The notes beneath the pieces are model-generated. The model worked only from the letters and a program-made list of their open reading frames with translations. It had not been told where the DNA came from and made no database searches. Position numbers and translations under genes: made by a program. 64,000 nucleotides of DNA from Fragilaria radians (taxonomy: Eukaryota > Bacillariophyta > Fragilariophyceae > Fragilariales > Fragilariaceae): assembly GCA_900642245.1 (NCBI GenBank), contig CAAAJI010000044.1:30999-94998 (forward strand). Reading direction: 5' to 3'. How positions within the stretch are numbered: position 1 is the stretch's first letter; each line of letters begins with the position of its first letter. Shown here piece by piece: positions 10,987-22,920 of this stretch.

Positions 10987-11880
10987 TTATGCAATCACAT
11001 CTGATTCCTTAGGACACAAGCTTGCAATGCTTTGCAACAATCGAGCAATGTTGAAAATTGCAAGCATTAGTTGAAATCTACCCTCAATAAACTTGAGACT
11101 AAAATCTCCTAGACATTTTGCTTGGCTGTTGTTAGTTTCAGAGTCGTTTGGATTAGTGATTGCATACAATTTCACATTCCAAGCAACTGCTGTATATCCA
11201 AAGATGTAAGGTACATCTCCATAAGTCCAAGTCAACTTTTTCGTGAGCTCAATTTGTGCATACTCATGACTCGATCTTTGATCCTTCTCCTCGCCCCTCA
11301 AAACACAAATAGAATCGATGACGTATTGAAAATCAGGATGCTGAAGCCCTGTGGATGTCTGTTGGTTTGAATTCCTGCTGCTAATACCGATTCCAGGTAA
11401 AACAAAATCAAGTACATGCCGAATCATGTCGTTCCAAAATGACACAAAGGAATACTCTGTCAAACCTGCGTTATCGGCAAGGACAACACGACTTCCAATC
11501 TTTGAGGCAATTTCTACACATGGTGTAGCATTACAAACGACAAAGATTTTCTGCATCAACTCATAATTTGGCACATACATCTTTGTTATCCAGGCATCAT
11601 AATGCTGCTTATGGACAGCAATCTTGACTTGTAGTTCGCTCTTTATAAACTCTGGTAGTTTCTCTAGTGAAGGCAACTTTTCTGGTGGAACATGACTTTT
11701 TTCAAGCGCTGTCAACCAATTGGATGTCCAGCCTTTATCTGTGACCGGCATGAAAGTATCTGAAAAATCATTCATTTCATTTTCGACATCATTTAAAGCA
11801 GTTTGAAAAACGGTAAGTGACGTGCGAAGAAGTTTACATCCTTCGTGATAACTCTTCCGCATTGCGCTATCCTCAGACAT
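10987..11880 (-). CDS. Crinkler-type nuclease-domain protein, kinase lost
   Basis: Single exon, 297 aa, ATG at 11880. It is collinear with residues ~35-315 of the divergent neighbour at 12063: shared blocks are VTDKGWT..WLT, LP.FI.S.LQ.KI, VEIASKIGSRVVL, PDFQYVIDSICV, PYIFGYTA and LMLAIFNIARLLQSI. The central PD183...RGEEK199 motif is the catalytic signature of the PD-(D/E)xK restriction-endonuclease-like domain found in Crinkler (CRN) family proteins of oomycetes and other eukaryotes. All three catalytic positions (D183, E197, K199) are present. Unlike its neighbour it ends right after the nuclease domain and has no kinase. No signal peptide is visible. CRN nuclease-kinase proteins are thought to act in the nucleus on host or foreign DNA; the function here is unknown. 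Confidence 0.7.
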   Translation of the reverse strand: MSEDSAMRKSYHEGCKLLRTSLTVFQTALNDVENEMNDFSDTFMPVTDKGWTSNWLTALEKSHVPPEKLPSLEKLPEFIKSELQVKIAVHKQHYDAWITKMYVPNYELMQKIFVVCNATPCVEIASKIGSRVVLADNAGLTEYSFVSFWNDMIRHVLDFVLPGIGISSRNSNQQTSTGLQHPDFQYVIDSICVLRGEEKDQRSSHEYAQIELTKKLTWTYGDVPYIFGYTAVAWNVKLYAITNPNDSETNNSQAKCLGDFSLKFIEGRFQLMLAIFNIARLLQSIASLCPKESDVIA

Positions 11881-12062
11881 TGACTTAAATATTATTCAAA
11901 AGTGATCTACCGGTAGTGAAATTAAGTGTTTTCTATTGCAACTCCGATTTTGGCGTTCCGTTCTTGTATACTCCGAATACTAATTGGAGAAAGTGGGAAT
12001 GAAGCAGTCACAAAAATTAACATTAAATCAAGGTAGAGATTAAACTGACGAAACGCTAACAA
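11881..12062. promoter_or_regulatory. Shared divergent promoter region of the Crinkler pair
   Basis: Only 182 bp separate the two ATGs of the oppositely transcribed Crinkler-type genes, so both promoters must lie here or overlap the genes. No TATA-like box is convincing. The spacing suggests the two genes could be co-regulated; this is inference. Confidence 0.45.
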
Positions 12063-13724
12063 ATGAAGAGGGACGATTCAATTAGAGCAAATGTTCAGAA
12101 AAAAATGCAGGGTTCTAACGTTGTTATGGAACAAAAAGAGGTAATTGACGCTGCAACTCATATCGGTAATGCAAGGGCTAGTCGATTGCTTCTATTACAG
12201 GCTTGTCAAGACTTGCAAGACGACATTGCCAAAGCGAGCGGCATGTACTTGACTCATATGCCAGTTCTTGATAAGGGATGGACAGAAAAATGGCTTACAC
12301 AGTTTGAACTGAGTCATTTGGCCTCGCATCAACTGCCACTTATGAAGAGTTTACCTGAGTTTATCACAAGCAGCTTACAAACAAAGATTCCAATACATCA
12401 GGTGATGTATGATCATTGGATGGAGAAAATGAAACCGAAGTCGTCTGAATTGATGGACAAAATGTTTGTCATCTCAAACTCGGAGCCTTGCATTGAATTT
12501 GTATCTCGAATTGAAAGTCGCGTAGTTCTGTTCGATGATATTTCTATGAAAAAGTATCCTGTAACTTCATTTTGGGACGGCATTATTCATTACATTCTAA
12601 ACTTTTCATTACGATCTTTTGGATATAGAGAACGATTTTCAAACAATCAGACATTCATTGAGCCATATTGTCCAAACGTGATTTTTCAACTGGATTCCAT
12701 TTGTGTATTCGAAGGAAACGAGATGGAAGCTAGCAGGTCTATTGAAACAGAGCTAAGAATACTCATGGAAAAGAAAGATTGCATTCATGAAGGTATCCCC
12801 TACTTGTTTGGATTCCTTTCTACTGGCTTTCATGCCATTCTTTATGCCGTGCAGAAGTCACGAACATCCTCTAGCCACAGGTGCAACTTCCAGGTCTTAG
12901 GCGAGTATAACCTTGAGAGTCTTGAAGGAAGGTTGAACATAATGCTTGCAATTTTGAATATTGCTCGCTTACTACAGAGTATTGTAGGCTTGTGTCCTGC
13001 AAACTTCCAAAATGATTTTGTCACAATTTTAAGGCAAAGTGGAACCTTGATTCATCTGTGCCCCTCACATGTGGTAAAGATCTTTCCATCATGTGTATTC
13101 GAGGATATACGCTCACGCGGGGTGAAGGCTTACTCCATCCTAAAAGACCACAATATTCCTAATGTTGATCGACTGCATAGTTGGAATCGAGGTAAGTGTC
13201 AAATGATATTTGAACCTCGAGGTTGGTGTAAGAAGCCTTCAACCATGAATGAACTCTTTCGTGCGCTTCATGATATCTGTAAGGCCTTGATAAAGTTACA
13301 TGCAGCTTCGTGGATGCATCGCGATATCCGATGGGGAAACGTGATTTTTAAACGGAGTGACGATGCTACCAACAGTTGGTGTCTAATTGATTTCATGGAT
13401 GCAGCTGAGAGCCCACAGCCCAAGTCAAACGGTCAACACTTGAGTTGCAATAACCATGCTCCCGAGATATTTAGTCAAGACACTCATACAACCGCAGTTG
13501 ACATTTGGTCCATGGGATATTTGATCACATCAAGTGGATATGAATTAAGTCACATCTGGAAAAGTGGGAAAGATCGGACAGCATTTTTGAACTCAATTAT
13601 GCACCAAACACCTGCCCAACGACCGTCTGCATCGAAAGCATTTCAGCACCTTCAGAAACTTGAGCAAGAGTATCTACAAGAGACGGTACAGGCACAGGAA
13701 GGAGATTACATCAATGTTGGGTGA
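12063..13724 (+). CDS. Crinkler-type pseudo-nuclease/protein kinase fusion
   Basis: Single exon, 553 aa. Residues ~35-315 are the nuclease-like domain also found in the neighbouring gene, but the catalytic positions are replaced (D->N205, E->N219, K->M221), so nuclease activity is unlikely. Residues ~325-535 form a protein kinase. Visible are VVKI (K339) as the ATP-anchoring lysine, HRDIRWGN (H419, D421, N426) as the catalytic loop, LIDFMD (D443) in place of LxDFG, APE at 466-468 and VDIWSMG (D480). The kinase catalytic residues are therefore intact apart from Gly of DFG becoming Met. The nuclease-kinase order matches CRN/CR-effector-like proteins and FunK1-like kinases. No signal peptide or membrane segment is seen. 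ATG at 12063 is the first in frame. Confidence 0.75.
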   Translation: MKRDDSIRANVQKKMQGSNVVMEQKEVIDAATHIGNARASRLLLLQACQDLQDDIAKASGMYLTHMPVLDKGWTEKWLTQFELSHLASHQLPLMKSLPEFITSSLQTKIPIHQVMYDHWMEKMKPKSSELMDKMFVISNSEPCIEFVSRIESRVVLFDDISMKKYPVTSFWDGIIHYILNFSLRSFGYRERFSNNQTFIEPYCPNVIFQLDSICVFEGNEMEASRSIETELRILMEKKDCIHEGIPYLFGFLSTGFHAILYAVQKSRTSSSHRCNFQVLGEYNLESLEGRLNIMLAILNIARLLQSIVGLCPANFQNDFVTILRQSGTLIHLCPSHVVKIFPSCVFEDIRSRGVKAYSILKDHNIPNVDRLHSWNRGKCQMIFEPRGWCKKPSTMNELFRALHDICKALIKLHAASWMHRDIRWGNVIFKRSDDATNSWCLIDFMDAAESPQPKSNGQHLSCNNHAPEIFSQDTHTTAVDIWSMGYLITSSGYELSHIWKSGKDRTAFLNSIMHQTPAQRPSASKAFQHLQKLEQEYLQETVQAQEGDYINVG

Positions 13725-15779
13725 AAAATGTAAGACCATATATTGCAATATTTGACTTTGTACTAAACAATGTGTATGCCATTGTATGGATTATAATCTC
13801 GGCTTTGATCTGACTTCGGTCTTATTATGAATGGAGGAAGATAGGAAGCGTATCATCCTGAGATACATACTATACGGAATAAAAGGCATAAATGTAAAGA
13901 AAATAGTTTTATAGTGATCCATCTCCTAAATGATGTTCTTTTCGGCCATTCTCATTCTAACAATGGTCAGTTTCCTAACATTGGATGAGATATTTTTCTG
14001 ATTCTTAATCGTATCTTGAAAGTGTCGAAGTAATTATATCTAGCTGCAACAAAAGGATCTTTCCATTGTCATTTCATGCTTTTACATCAAATGAAGTATG
14101 GATTTGCTGGATGATATTCTTTAACCATTTGCCTATTGCAAAGGACACAACATTCTCATCAACATAAATATACAATAAAATATTCTTTCCCTTCTTTTCT
14201 TATGCTGTTGTTCAAGAAACAGCAATTGGATGTTTAGTTTTCCAGGTTATTTCTATTTTTCTTTTCCCATAAAAGCCAGTATTTGATCTTACTCGTGATA
14301 GAAAGCATCACAATTGATGTATACTTCTGGCAGACTAACGCTGACTACAAATTGTTCTTAGCTTACTAATTTACTAGAGTTATGCTGAACTTGTTATGCT
14401 TGTTTACCTTCCCTCTGTATCAAAGAGGGTGGAAAAATGTAAAAAAGAGTGTTTCCTGAACAAGAGAATCACTGTCAGGTCATCATGATGGAATAATGAC
14501 ATAGGGTCAAGGTAACCTTAGTGTGGGGAGAGTGACACATCAGATCATGTCAAGCGTAGCTAATATGTTTTTTGGACTTCAAAAGGCGTATGGGTTAAAA
14601 CCAGAAACTAAATAGATTAAATAGTTATCTTGTACTCCAACATCAACGATATTAAGTTACATTTCTGTAGGTAATTAAGATTTTATGGATTTACATTAGA
14701 TTCATATTTCTTGTTGATGGTCATTCATTCATAACTGTGTTATTCCATTGAAAAATTAAGATTGAGAATAAAATGATTTGTAGACGACCAAATATTGTAA
14801 TGCATTGCAGTGACAGGTGCATTTAAGAATATTTATGGGCTTTCAAGAAAAGGTAGACTTTGAAGCAAAGGGACCATTCTCTCCATAAAGCAATTTTGTT
14901 AAACTTTGGGACTTGAAGCATTAATAGGAAGAATGTAATATGCATATAGGCATCATATAAGATTGAGAATTAATGTTGTATGGGTACATCTCTTAGTTAT
15001 GGAACAGAACCGGCAACTACGTGAGCCAAGTAAATTTTGCTTCTGCTGAGATGGGGATAAGCTACCATGCCAATTACATTCCTCATATTGTAATCCAAAG
15101 TTTCGCGCAACGAATTATTAATATGGTTGAGGGTTGCTAATGCTCATTTGCAACGTTATTTCGATTGAGAGACTCAATAATTCCTCCAGACCTGCTCATA
15201 TGTTGTTCGATGCAATCATCTTTCAATTTCTGCTATCCATTTTTTTTCTGCAACAGATTGTCGCGAGCATGTAATGCTAGATGGAATACCTTATTCGCTT
15301 TTGATCAGAAAGAGCTCACGGTCACACAGAAGTGTGTCTTCTACTAGAGGTGTGGAGTAACATTAGTTTTAGTAATTAGTTTACATTTCAAATAACATAG
15401 TCTAGTGAAAGGCAGTATCCTTGACTTACAATCTATATATATGCATATCAAAGTATAGTTTAGACTTTACGTCTATCTTACAATCAATAAGATGTTAAAT
15501 TATGGCTTTTAGTGCTCAAATATATTTTTGGTTGAAACATTTCCTTGTGTTGGCAAATGCAATTGCTAATATAAGGGTAGATATTTGTCTATTATTTATG
15601 CAAGGGCTAAACACGATTCATCTTGTTTTCGTGTCATTTGCTGCAAGGAACACACTGCTTGGACAGTTTGGGTTTTTCAAGCCAATAGGCATTCACTCAT
15701 TTGTATGGTTGACATAATTCTTTTTTCAATCAGCCTCGTGAGCTTCTGAGAAGATTAGTGCGCTTTTAATAGTCTATGG
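13725..15779. other. Long gene-free spacer
   Basis: About 2 kb of AT-rich sequence. Short frames at 15165-15347 and 15502-15717 have no recognisable content. Copia protease-like sequence fades out at about 15780 and no integrase is found below it on the minus strand until 10426. Confidence 0.45.
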
Positions 15780-17717
15780 AATGCAATGACCCCAAAATGA
15801 TTCTCACTTCTCTCCGTGTTGAAAAGGCGCTGAAAACTGAGCAAGAGAACCTTAGCACCAAGAATAAAGTAGACATATGTGCTTAAACTATCATGACCAG
15901 ATTCAGTCTTTAATTTTCAACTTATCAGCCCTAATCCTAGGATTTCTAGGCATTTAGCCATTCAGCATATTTGTTTTGGCTGCTTGACGGTATTCACAGG
16001 AGAAATGAAGCCACTCTTGTTCAATGATATTGCCAACTTAGCACTAGTGTCTAATATGACTGGGAAACTGTCAGCGCACAAAAATGCAAGTGAACTATTC
16101 ATGGTCTCTTCAGCTTCATTTACATAGACTCCCTCTGATTCTTTAACAATTTGTTTATGCGATTCAAAATTTACTTTAGTTTGGAATATTTTCTCAATTT
16201 ATTTTCTTTCATCATTGTCACTTTCCTGTTTTTCACAGCACCAAATGCCTTGAAATTCTTTTGGTGTGGATCACCTTTTGGTTAATATGCAGGTTCCTTA
16301 CTTTCAAGTTAATTTGGACCCATAAATGAAACTTTGTGATTTGTAGTTGCCATGTTGATTTGAGATGATATTTGTCTTGTTTTATGATGGTAATCTTTTT
16401 GGCTTGAAGCTTTCTTGATGCTCATGATCAAGTTGTGACATCTAACAAATTACAAGTTATCCAGAGGAACGGCATTTGCATTAGGTACAGAACTTCCAAA
16501 TTCGACCTTTTTGTCGAAGATCGTCCTTAATTTAATCTTTGGTTCAACACATTACCACACTTGCAACTCTGTATTTTTAGTTACAGACGCCTTTTTCCAT
16601 AAATAATTGTTTTTCTTCAATTTCTGGAGATTTGGTGGAAGATTATTCTCTCTTCCTCTTTCTCTTCTATAGCAAACATCTCTTTTCTCGCTTTCGCTTT
16701 GGATCTTGAAAATACTACTTTGTGGAAACACATTTGTTGAGCTAGTCATTCATACTTTGAAAATTGACTGCCGTATGTTTCCTGTAAGGCATCAATAAAT
16801 CCCGTCGGTTCTAGGTGTCCGTATTGTGGACCCTGTATGATTTTGCGCAGAAACAACAATTTCCATTGCTGATCTAGAATCATCCATAAAGAAAAATACT
16901 TTTCAGTTAAAGTATTCACTTGACGAGTTGGACACTTTGGTGCGTAACTTTGATCCTGTATTTGAAGGCCATGCAAAATCTCACATCATGAGCTTGATTA
17001 ACCTCTGCGATACCGTCACGAAATTAGTAGTATTTTCTCCGGGAAATCTGTCTAGCTTGGGGTTATTAAGCTTTTCGATTGCTCCATCTACGTCATGGAA
17101 GACTGAAGCATTGCAAGTTTCCAGTGCCATAGTCAGCAAGAATGCCCCTGCAAATGTTTGTGAGAATTGATAATTTTGGTATAATTTTCATGGCAGAGGA
17201 TGCAAGTTCTAGAGTGATATGTTTGCAAGGAAGTAGGTCATTAAAATAGTGAAAGACACGTCGTAATTTCCGATTAGTTGAATATATGGGATAGGAAGGG
17301 TTTTGGATGATGATTTTCTGAGAAATGAGCAGTTGCAAAAGGAGCAAAGAGGGTATTGAAAGATTTGAATCTTTGTTTAAGCTCTCATCATTAAGGTACA
17401 ATTTATTGTGAAAAGATTTGTAACAGAATCAATTGTATTACTTATCGGATCTACAAGGGTTTATAGTAGTTGACGATTTCTAAAAAATCATTTCGAAAGC
17501 GTTGCTTTGTTCTGCTTTGGAAAAGTTTTGCCTGGTCAAGGGTGTCAATCCACGTCTAACTGTTTCGGGTTCGCGTCTGGGAAAGAGTAAATAACACATG
17601 AAGTCATTTAGACGCTCGACAATTGTTGTACGAAATTTCTGCACTTTTCTCTTCATTAGATAATAAAGAAGATGAATTTATTTATTTGCCTCCAAAATTT
17701 CATAATGTTTACGTCCT
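15780..17717 (-). mobile_element. Copia 5'-gag-protease fragment, right arm of inverted repeat
   Basis: Minus strand, from about 17717 (AGGACGTAA edge) downward: leader, gag-like frames (17401-17093, 16976-16746, 16749-16552), then, past the end of the inverted repeat near 16520, an aspartic-protease region. Readable pieces there are FPVILDTSAKLAISLNKSGF at about 16080-16020 and LLSFQRLFNTER near 15830. These correspond to the LDTGA...LLSPQRLFN motifs of diatom copia protease. Stops and frameshifts are frequent. Only the part 16520-17717 is duplicated at 7777-8921. Confidence 0.65.
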
Positions 17718-18029
17718 ATATAGAATGCTAGGGAGAGGAAAATACTGACAGTTACCCTTTACTCTGAATAGTTGGGAAAGCCAGCCAGAAAGGAAACTTG
17801 GAACCAAAATATGTTTGTCACATGTTTCATTTATCCCGGCATGATTGATTGAAGGGTAATCCCTGGTTATTTCACGTCCACTTTATACTTATTTGTTTGT
17901 ACCGTTAAATGAACGGATTTCTTTGAAATCCTTGCAAATATTTGATTGTTTTTCTCGATAGTTGCCTTGGTACATGTGACGTTTTAGTCTTCGTCAAATT
18001 ATGTTGTGGGTGGTGGTGAAATTGAGAAA

Positions 18030-18898
18030 ATGATTGTCTATGCATGCATTTGTCGTGCCACGGATGGTATTATCCTGACACAGTTCAAGGAAACTGGTGG
18101 TAATTCGGAAGAAGTGATGCAAGCACTGGTGAATCGTCTGATTGAAATACCTGACATAGTCCCTCCCGGTAGTCGCAAGACATTTTCTCAGCAGGGCTCG
18201 GCAGATGGTGGAGATTTCCTGACAGAGCTATTCACATCCTGTACTGGAGGGTATGTATCTATGGATGAAAATGAACATTTCTTTCATATATATCGTAGTT
18301 CTACCTTATTTTTAACATGTATATCCGATCAGGATGATTATAAAACCCAAGTCTTGTAAGTTCACACCATTATAATTATTATTGGGCGATACCTTTTTCT
18401 TGTCCACCCACTGTTTTCTCAAACGCAGCCTTGAATGCAAACAGGAACTTTGAATTTTTGCAAACCTTGGAAACAGAATTTACAAACGAGTTTTCCAATA
18501 GACAAATATCGAGAGCAAAGCGGTTGGGTTTGCAAAAGAAATTTGGTCCGAACATTCGCTCCAAGCTTCATTACTACAACACCAATCAAACTAAACTATG
18601 TCGAGACCAAAAGATTCAGATTATGTTGGAAAAGGTTGAAAAGGTACAAACAATTATGGATCGTAAAATACGCCTGTTAATAGAGAGACAAGAAGGACAA
18701 CTTAATGACATGTTGGAAAAATCATCGAATATGAAGGAAGATGCGTCTGTATTCAAGAAGCGAGCAGAAACGTTAAATCAATGGTCGGAGCAGCAAAAGA
18801 TTGTATATCATTGTGGCCTTGCCGGTCTTGTATTCGCCTTTGTGTACCTAGTCCTAGGGTTGGCATGCGGATTTACATTACAAGATTGTCTGGCATGA
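18030..18898 (+). CDS. R-SNARE, VAMP7-like longin protein
   Basis: Two exons (18030-18355 and 18445-18898) joined across an 89-nt GT-AG intron give 259 aa. Using the CAG at 18442-18444 as acceptor keeps the frame (…TQV|LNFEFLQTLE…); the nearer CAG at 18428 does not. The first in-frame ATG is 18030, and the longin domain begins directly there (MIVYACICRATDGIILTQF). Residues ~1-120 form the longin domain and ~165-225 the synaptobrevin coiled coil with the zero-layer Arg in LLIERQEGQL. The C-terminal transmembrane anchor (GLAGLVFAFVYLVLGLACG) follows. R-SNAREs of this type drive endosomal, vacuolar or plasma-membrane fusion. At 259 aa it is somewhat longer than the ~220 aa typical of VAMP7. Confidence 0.85.
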
Positions 18899-19659
18899 TA
18901 GATATCTGATTTTTATTCTCGTCTTGCTACCTAAAAGTATTTGATGTGATGTTATTGGCTGATGATTATTAAGGATGATTGGTGCATAGGATGTACTTGG
19001 AGATTTGAGTAAAATCTCATTCACCAAGAAGATATGTCTTTCGGAGAAATCAATTTCCAAATCATTTTCGATAAAGAAAATGTATCTTGTGCATATCAAC
19101 CATCAAGGCTAACAGAAAATAATGAGTCCATCCACTAAGTAAGCGATACTTGTCTTGGTTGAAATCTCATCATCATTAACATTTATCTAGTTTGGGCATA
19201 AAGCCATAGCGCATCCATGTTTTACTCAAGCTGTATTTGAAAAAAATATTGTTCAGGACACAAGATTTGAATAGATTTTGACATCAACTGGCTGACGCCA
19301 CAAATACTTGACCATGAACTTTATGAAAAATAGTTGTTGTGCCTTTTTCTTGAATGATAATCCCCAATCACCATGTTTTGATATTGGATCGACGATCAAT
19401 GAGTCAACTGGAAATACGTATCTATTCATCATCATCAAGCCAAAAAGTTATAATTCCAATCCACTAAGCCTGATGAGAAGCAAGAATCGCAATAGCTGCC
19501 AAGAGTAAGGCATTTCCAGCATGAATATCTTAACTGATGTTGAATGAGAGTTACAGGAAGTTTGCTTTTGAGCATTGCGGCAGAAGAACGAGTGTGAGAT
19601 CAATAAGAAAAGAGTGAAGTCAGGGAGAGGGACTTTTATAGATGTTTTATTTATCTAAT
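18899..19659. other. Intergenic spacer
   Basis: No gene is supported. Two overlapping antisense/sense frames near 19253-19508 have no family resemblance. Confidence 0.45.
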
Positions 19660-20350
19660 CAAAGAGTTAGGGAGCAACAAAATTTTGGCTTTGAAATATT
19701 GATGACGCAATCAAGATGCCTTGGAGCTATTTCCTCACAGAAAGGAGTGATTTGACGTATGTGTAATTAATTCAAGATTTGAAAGGCGAAGAACAAGTCA
19801 ATGATATTTCATTTGACAATGCCGGTGTGAACAGTACTCTGGAAACCTAAAGTGAACAGGAAGGCCTTGGGGTGATGTTTGAAGTCATAGCTCCAAAAAA
19901 CAAAGTGGAACAGGCAATCAAAAAATGGCTTCATTTACTGTCACGATGAGAGTAAGCTAATTCATTGCAAAAACGAAAGACTTGAGCAGTCCTCATCAAT
20001 TTTATGGATTCAATCCAAGGTATTTGAAGTTCTCACCAATCTTTGGAGATTTGGTCATTGTGACTGCAAGAAAGAAATTGAGAGGCAAATTGGAAGAAAG
20101 AGGGTGTTCATGTATGTGCTTGGGCTATCTTAATGTTCACGCAGGAGATACGTACAGACAATTAAACTTTAAGACGGAAAAAGTGATTCTGTTTTGACAC
20201 AACAAAAAGGAGAAATATCTGATGAATTTGAACATGTAATACATAAGTATATGGAGACAGTGCCAAAAAGTCATAGCCATGCTAAAAGTTCAATTAAATT
20301 CTGGTCATGGAAATATTGAAATGGATGAAGGTCTTGATAAGTTGAGCTAA
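19660..20350 (+). mobile_element. Ty1/copia integrase fragment (decayed)
   Basis: Plus-strand reading in broken frames gives an integrase core (DDATKMPWSYFLTERSDLT at ~19707, then ISFDNAGVNSTLE ~19810) and a degraded PQ-NG-E region. The C-terminal block FYGFNPRYLKFSPIFGDLVIVTARKKLRGKLEERG...GDTYRQLNFKTEKVIL follows (to ~20195). Stops and a frameshift separate these parts. No LTRs or other domains were found nearby. It is on the opposite strand to the other copia pieces and looks like an independent insertion. Confidence 0.75.
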
Positions 20351-21478
20351 GGAAGGGACTGTGATAAGTTACGCATGTGCAAGGATAGAGTCAAGCAATT
20401 AGGAAAGAGTTCAATGATCAACACGTTTTGAAGATTGTCATCGGAAAAGAAGTCATTCCAAATCGTTGATATGATCATATCACAAGAATCGTTTTTTTTT
20501 AAATTAAGCAAGATGTCCTAATTTTAGCAAGGCTTGTGGTATGTGAATATTCACTAATCTTGGCCAATTATAGTTTCACGAAAACTGCTTTACTGTAGTG
20601 AGTTAGATATGTTTCCTTGAAGGATAATTGGTAGTAACTTCGGTACTTGTACTCCCAAAGCAATGTGGTAACAGCTCTGTGGAGTTTCAAGATTATAAGT
20701 CAAGGATTCAGGGAGTGTCCTATGTCCGAATATCACTTTGTGCATTCTACGAGACTATAAAACAAAAGCACTGATTTTATAAGATCATCATGAAATGAAG
20801 CATAGTCGGAATTATTCCACTAAAATCGTATTGAAAGGACTGTGTTTGGATCATACTATGAAAGGAACAATCATCATCCTTGAGATTATTCATGCAGAAA
20901 GGGTCCATTTGTACCGCCATTTTATGACTCCATCCTTGTAAAGAGCACCGCCTAAATGCTTAGCACTTCATCCAAAGCGTCATTAAAATGGCACTGAAAG
21001 TAAGATGAAAATACTTGAATTTGTATCAGAAAATTGAAACAAGAAAAGCACAAAAAATTGTGAAACAACTCCCCCGTAACATACATAGCCAATTAATATT
21101 TTGGAGATATGTGATTTCTTATTGACGTGGACGAAATTAGAATCATTTGTAAGCCTAAAACGTCTTGAATCCGTGGAACAACCCAATCACCATTCAATCT
21201 GTTTTTTTGTTCGAAACCATTTGGTTCGTTCCTGAACCGTATCCAGGCGTCTGGCTTCCAGGTGTATGTGGTTTGCGTAGAGTATTTGTTTGATTGGTAC
21301 GAGAGATACGAAAGTTCAACTTGAATATCCATCACGTACTTTGTTTCTTAAAATGGATGGAAATTGTTCTCCTTCTACTTGTACTAACATTGACATGAAA
21401 ATATGTGACAATCACACAAAATGCTAATACATTAAAATCCTACATTAGAAACGTTCATTTTAGGATTCTACATTAGCC
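20351..21478. other. Spacer upstream of protochlorophyllide reductase
   Basis: No gene supported. The first part (20351-20460) may still be degraded copia RT. The promoter of the gene at 21479 should lie near 21350-21478, where two CTACATTAG(A/C) repeats occur (21441 and 21469). Confidence 0.4.
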
Positions 21479-22920
21479 ATGCTTCGAACAATTGGTTACT
21501 TTGCCTTCGCAACCTACGCTGCTGCTTTCGCTCCGTTGATACCAAATAGAGTTGAACAGAATGTGGCCGTTCGTTCTCCCCTCTGGAAATCGGATAGCAT
21601 GTTGGATAGACAGACTCCTGTCACACAGCTGAATGCCATGTTGACACAGACAGAACTTCCTGAAAAGCTTTACTTTGAAAAGGAAATCCCGAAAGTCTTG
21701 GGTGGTCTGCAGATTGGTTTACGAAAGCTTGTTGTTGTCACAGGAGCATCATCAGGCCTTGGTCTTAATGCAGCCGCAACATTGGCAAAGACTGGACGAT
21801 ACTTTGTAATTATGGCTTGTCGAGATACCGAAAAGGCCAAAAGAGGTGAGTTTAGATTCTTCATTTTGACAATTCTTTTCATTTTCAGGATTCTCATTTA
21901 ATACTGCTTTTCTGTTGTGTAAAAACTAATAGTGGCGAAAGAACTGGACATGCCTGATGGATCTTATCTCCCCATGAAGTTGGAACTAGGATCTCTTCAA
22001 TCTGTCCGAGACTTTGTTGCAAATCTAAAGGCATTCAAGTCTGCTCGTCCCCTCAACCATCTTATCTGTAATGCTGCTGTGTATCGGCCAACCGACCCAG
22101 AACCAGCATTCACAGACGACGGCTTTGAAATGAGTATGGGCGTCAATCACTTTGGACATTTCCTCCTGGTCAACCTTTTGCTGGATGATATGAGCCGTGC
22201 CAAAGGAGCTCGATGCTGTATCGTTGGTTCCATCACAGGTAACACCAACACAGTTGGAGGGGGTCTTGTTTATCCTCAAGCAGACCTGGGAAAGCTACAG
22301 GGATTTGAAAAAGGAGCCAGAAGTCCAATCACCATGGCTGACGGCAAACCATTCTTTGGAGCCAAGGCCTACAAAGATTCTAAGGTCTGCAACATGATGA
22401 CGGTGTCTCAATTACACGAGCAATACCATGAGAGTACTGGAATTATCTTTTCCTCAATGTACCCTGGCTGTATCGCAGAAACCAATCTATTCCGTGAAAA
22501 GAGACCCTGGTTTCGAACGGTAAGTGAACTCTACACCCTTTCTTTCAATATCCTATCCAATTGCTCATTGACTTTTTTGTCATCATATTTTTGATAAATT
22601 AGGCTTTCCCTTGGTTCATGAAATATGTCACTGGAGGTTACGTCGGAGAACAAGAGGCTGGTGAGCGCTTGGCTCAAGTTATTGATGATCCTCAGTGCAC
22701 CAAATCCAATGTCTACTGGAGTTGGAATGGTGGAGCGAAAACAGTTGGTCGATGGGATAAGGATGGTAAGCCCAAGGGAGCGGGTGGATCGGGTGGAACA
22801 ATCTTTGAGAATGATCAATCCGATGCTGTACGTGACAGTGAGATTGCAGCCAAGATGTGGGACTTGTCTGTAAAGGCGGTTGGATTAAGTGAAAAGGAAA
22901 TGTGCAAGGCTAAAAAGTAG
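21479..22920 (+). CDS. POR: Light-dependent protochlorophyllide oxidoreductase
   Basis: Three exons (21479-21845, 21933-22519, 22603-22920) with 87- and 83-nt GT-AG introns give 423 aa. POR reduces protochlorophyllide to chlorophyllide with NADPH and light in the plastid. The N-terminus is a diatom bipartite targeting sequence: hydrophobic signal peptide with cleavage context AAA|FAP (residues 14-18). The Rossmann motif TGASSGLG is at 88-95, followed by NHLICNAAVYRPT (the conserved Cys) and the catalytic YKDSK in AYKDSKVCNMM. MYPGCIAETNLFR and a WSWNGG tail segment are typical of POR. Length and domain content are complete. Plant and algal relatives share this arrangement. Confidence 0.93.

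Noticed and set aside
18006..18029. Upstream extension of the R-SNARE frame
   Set aside because: Begins with GTG; the first ATG (18030) coincides with the start of the longin domain.
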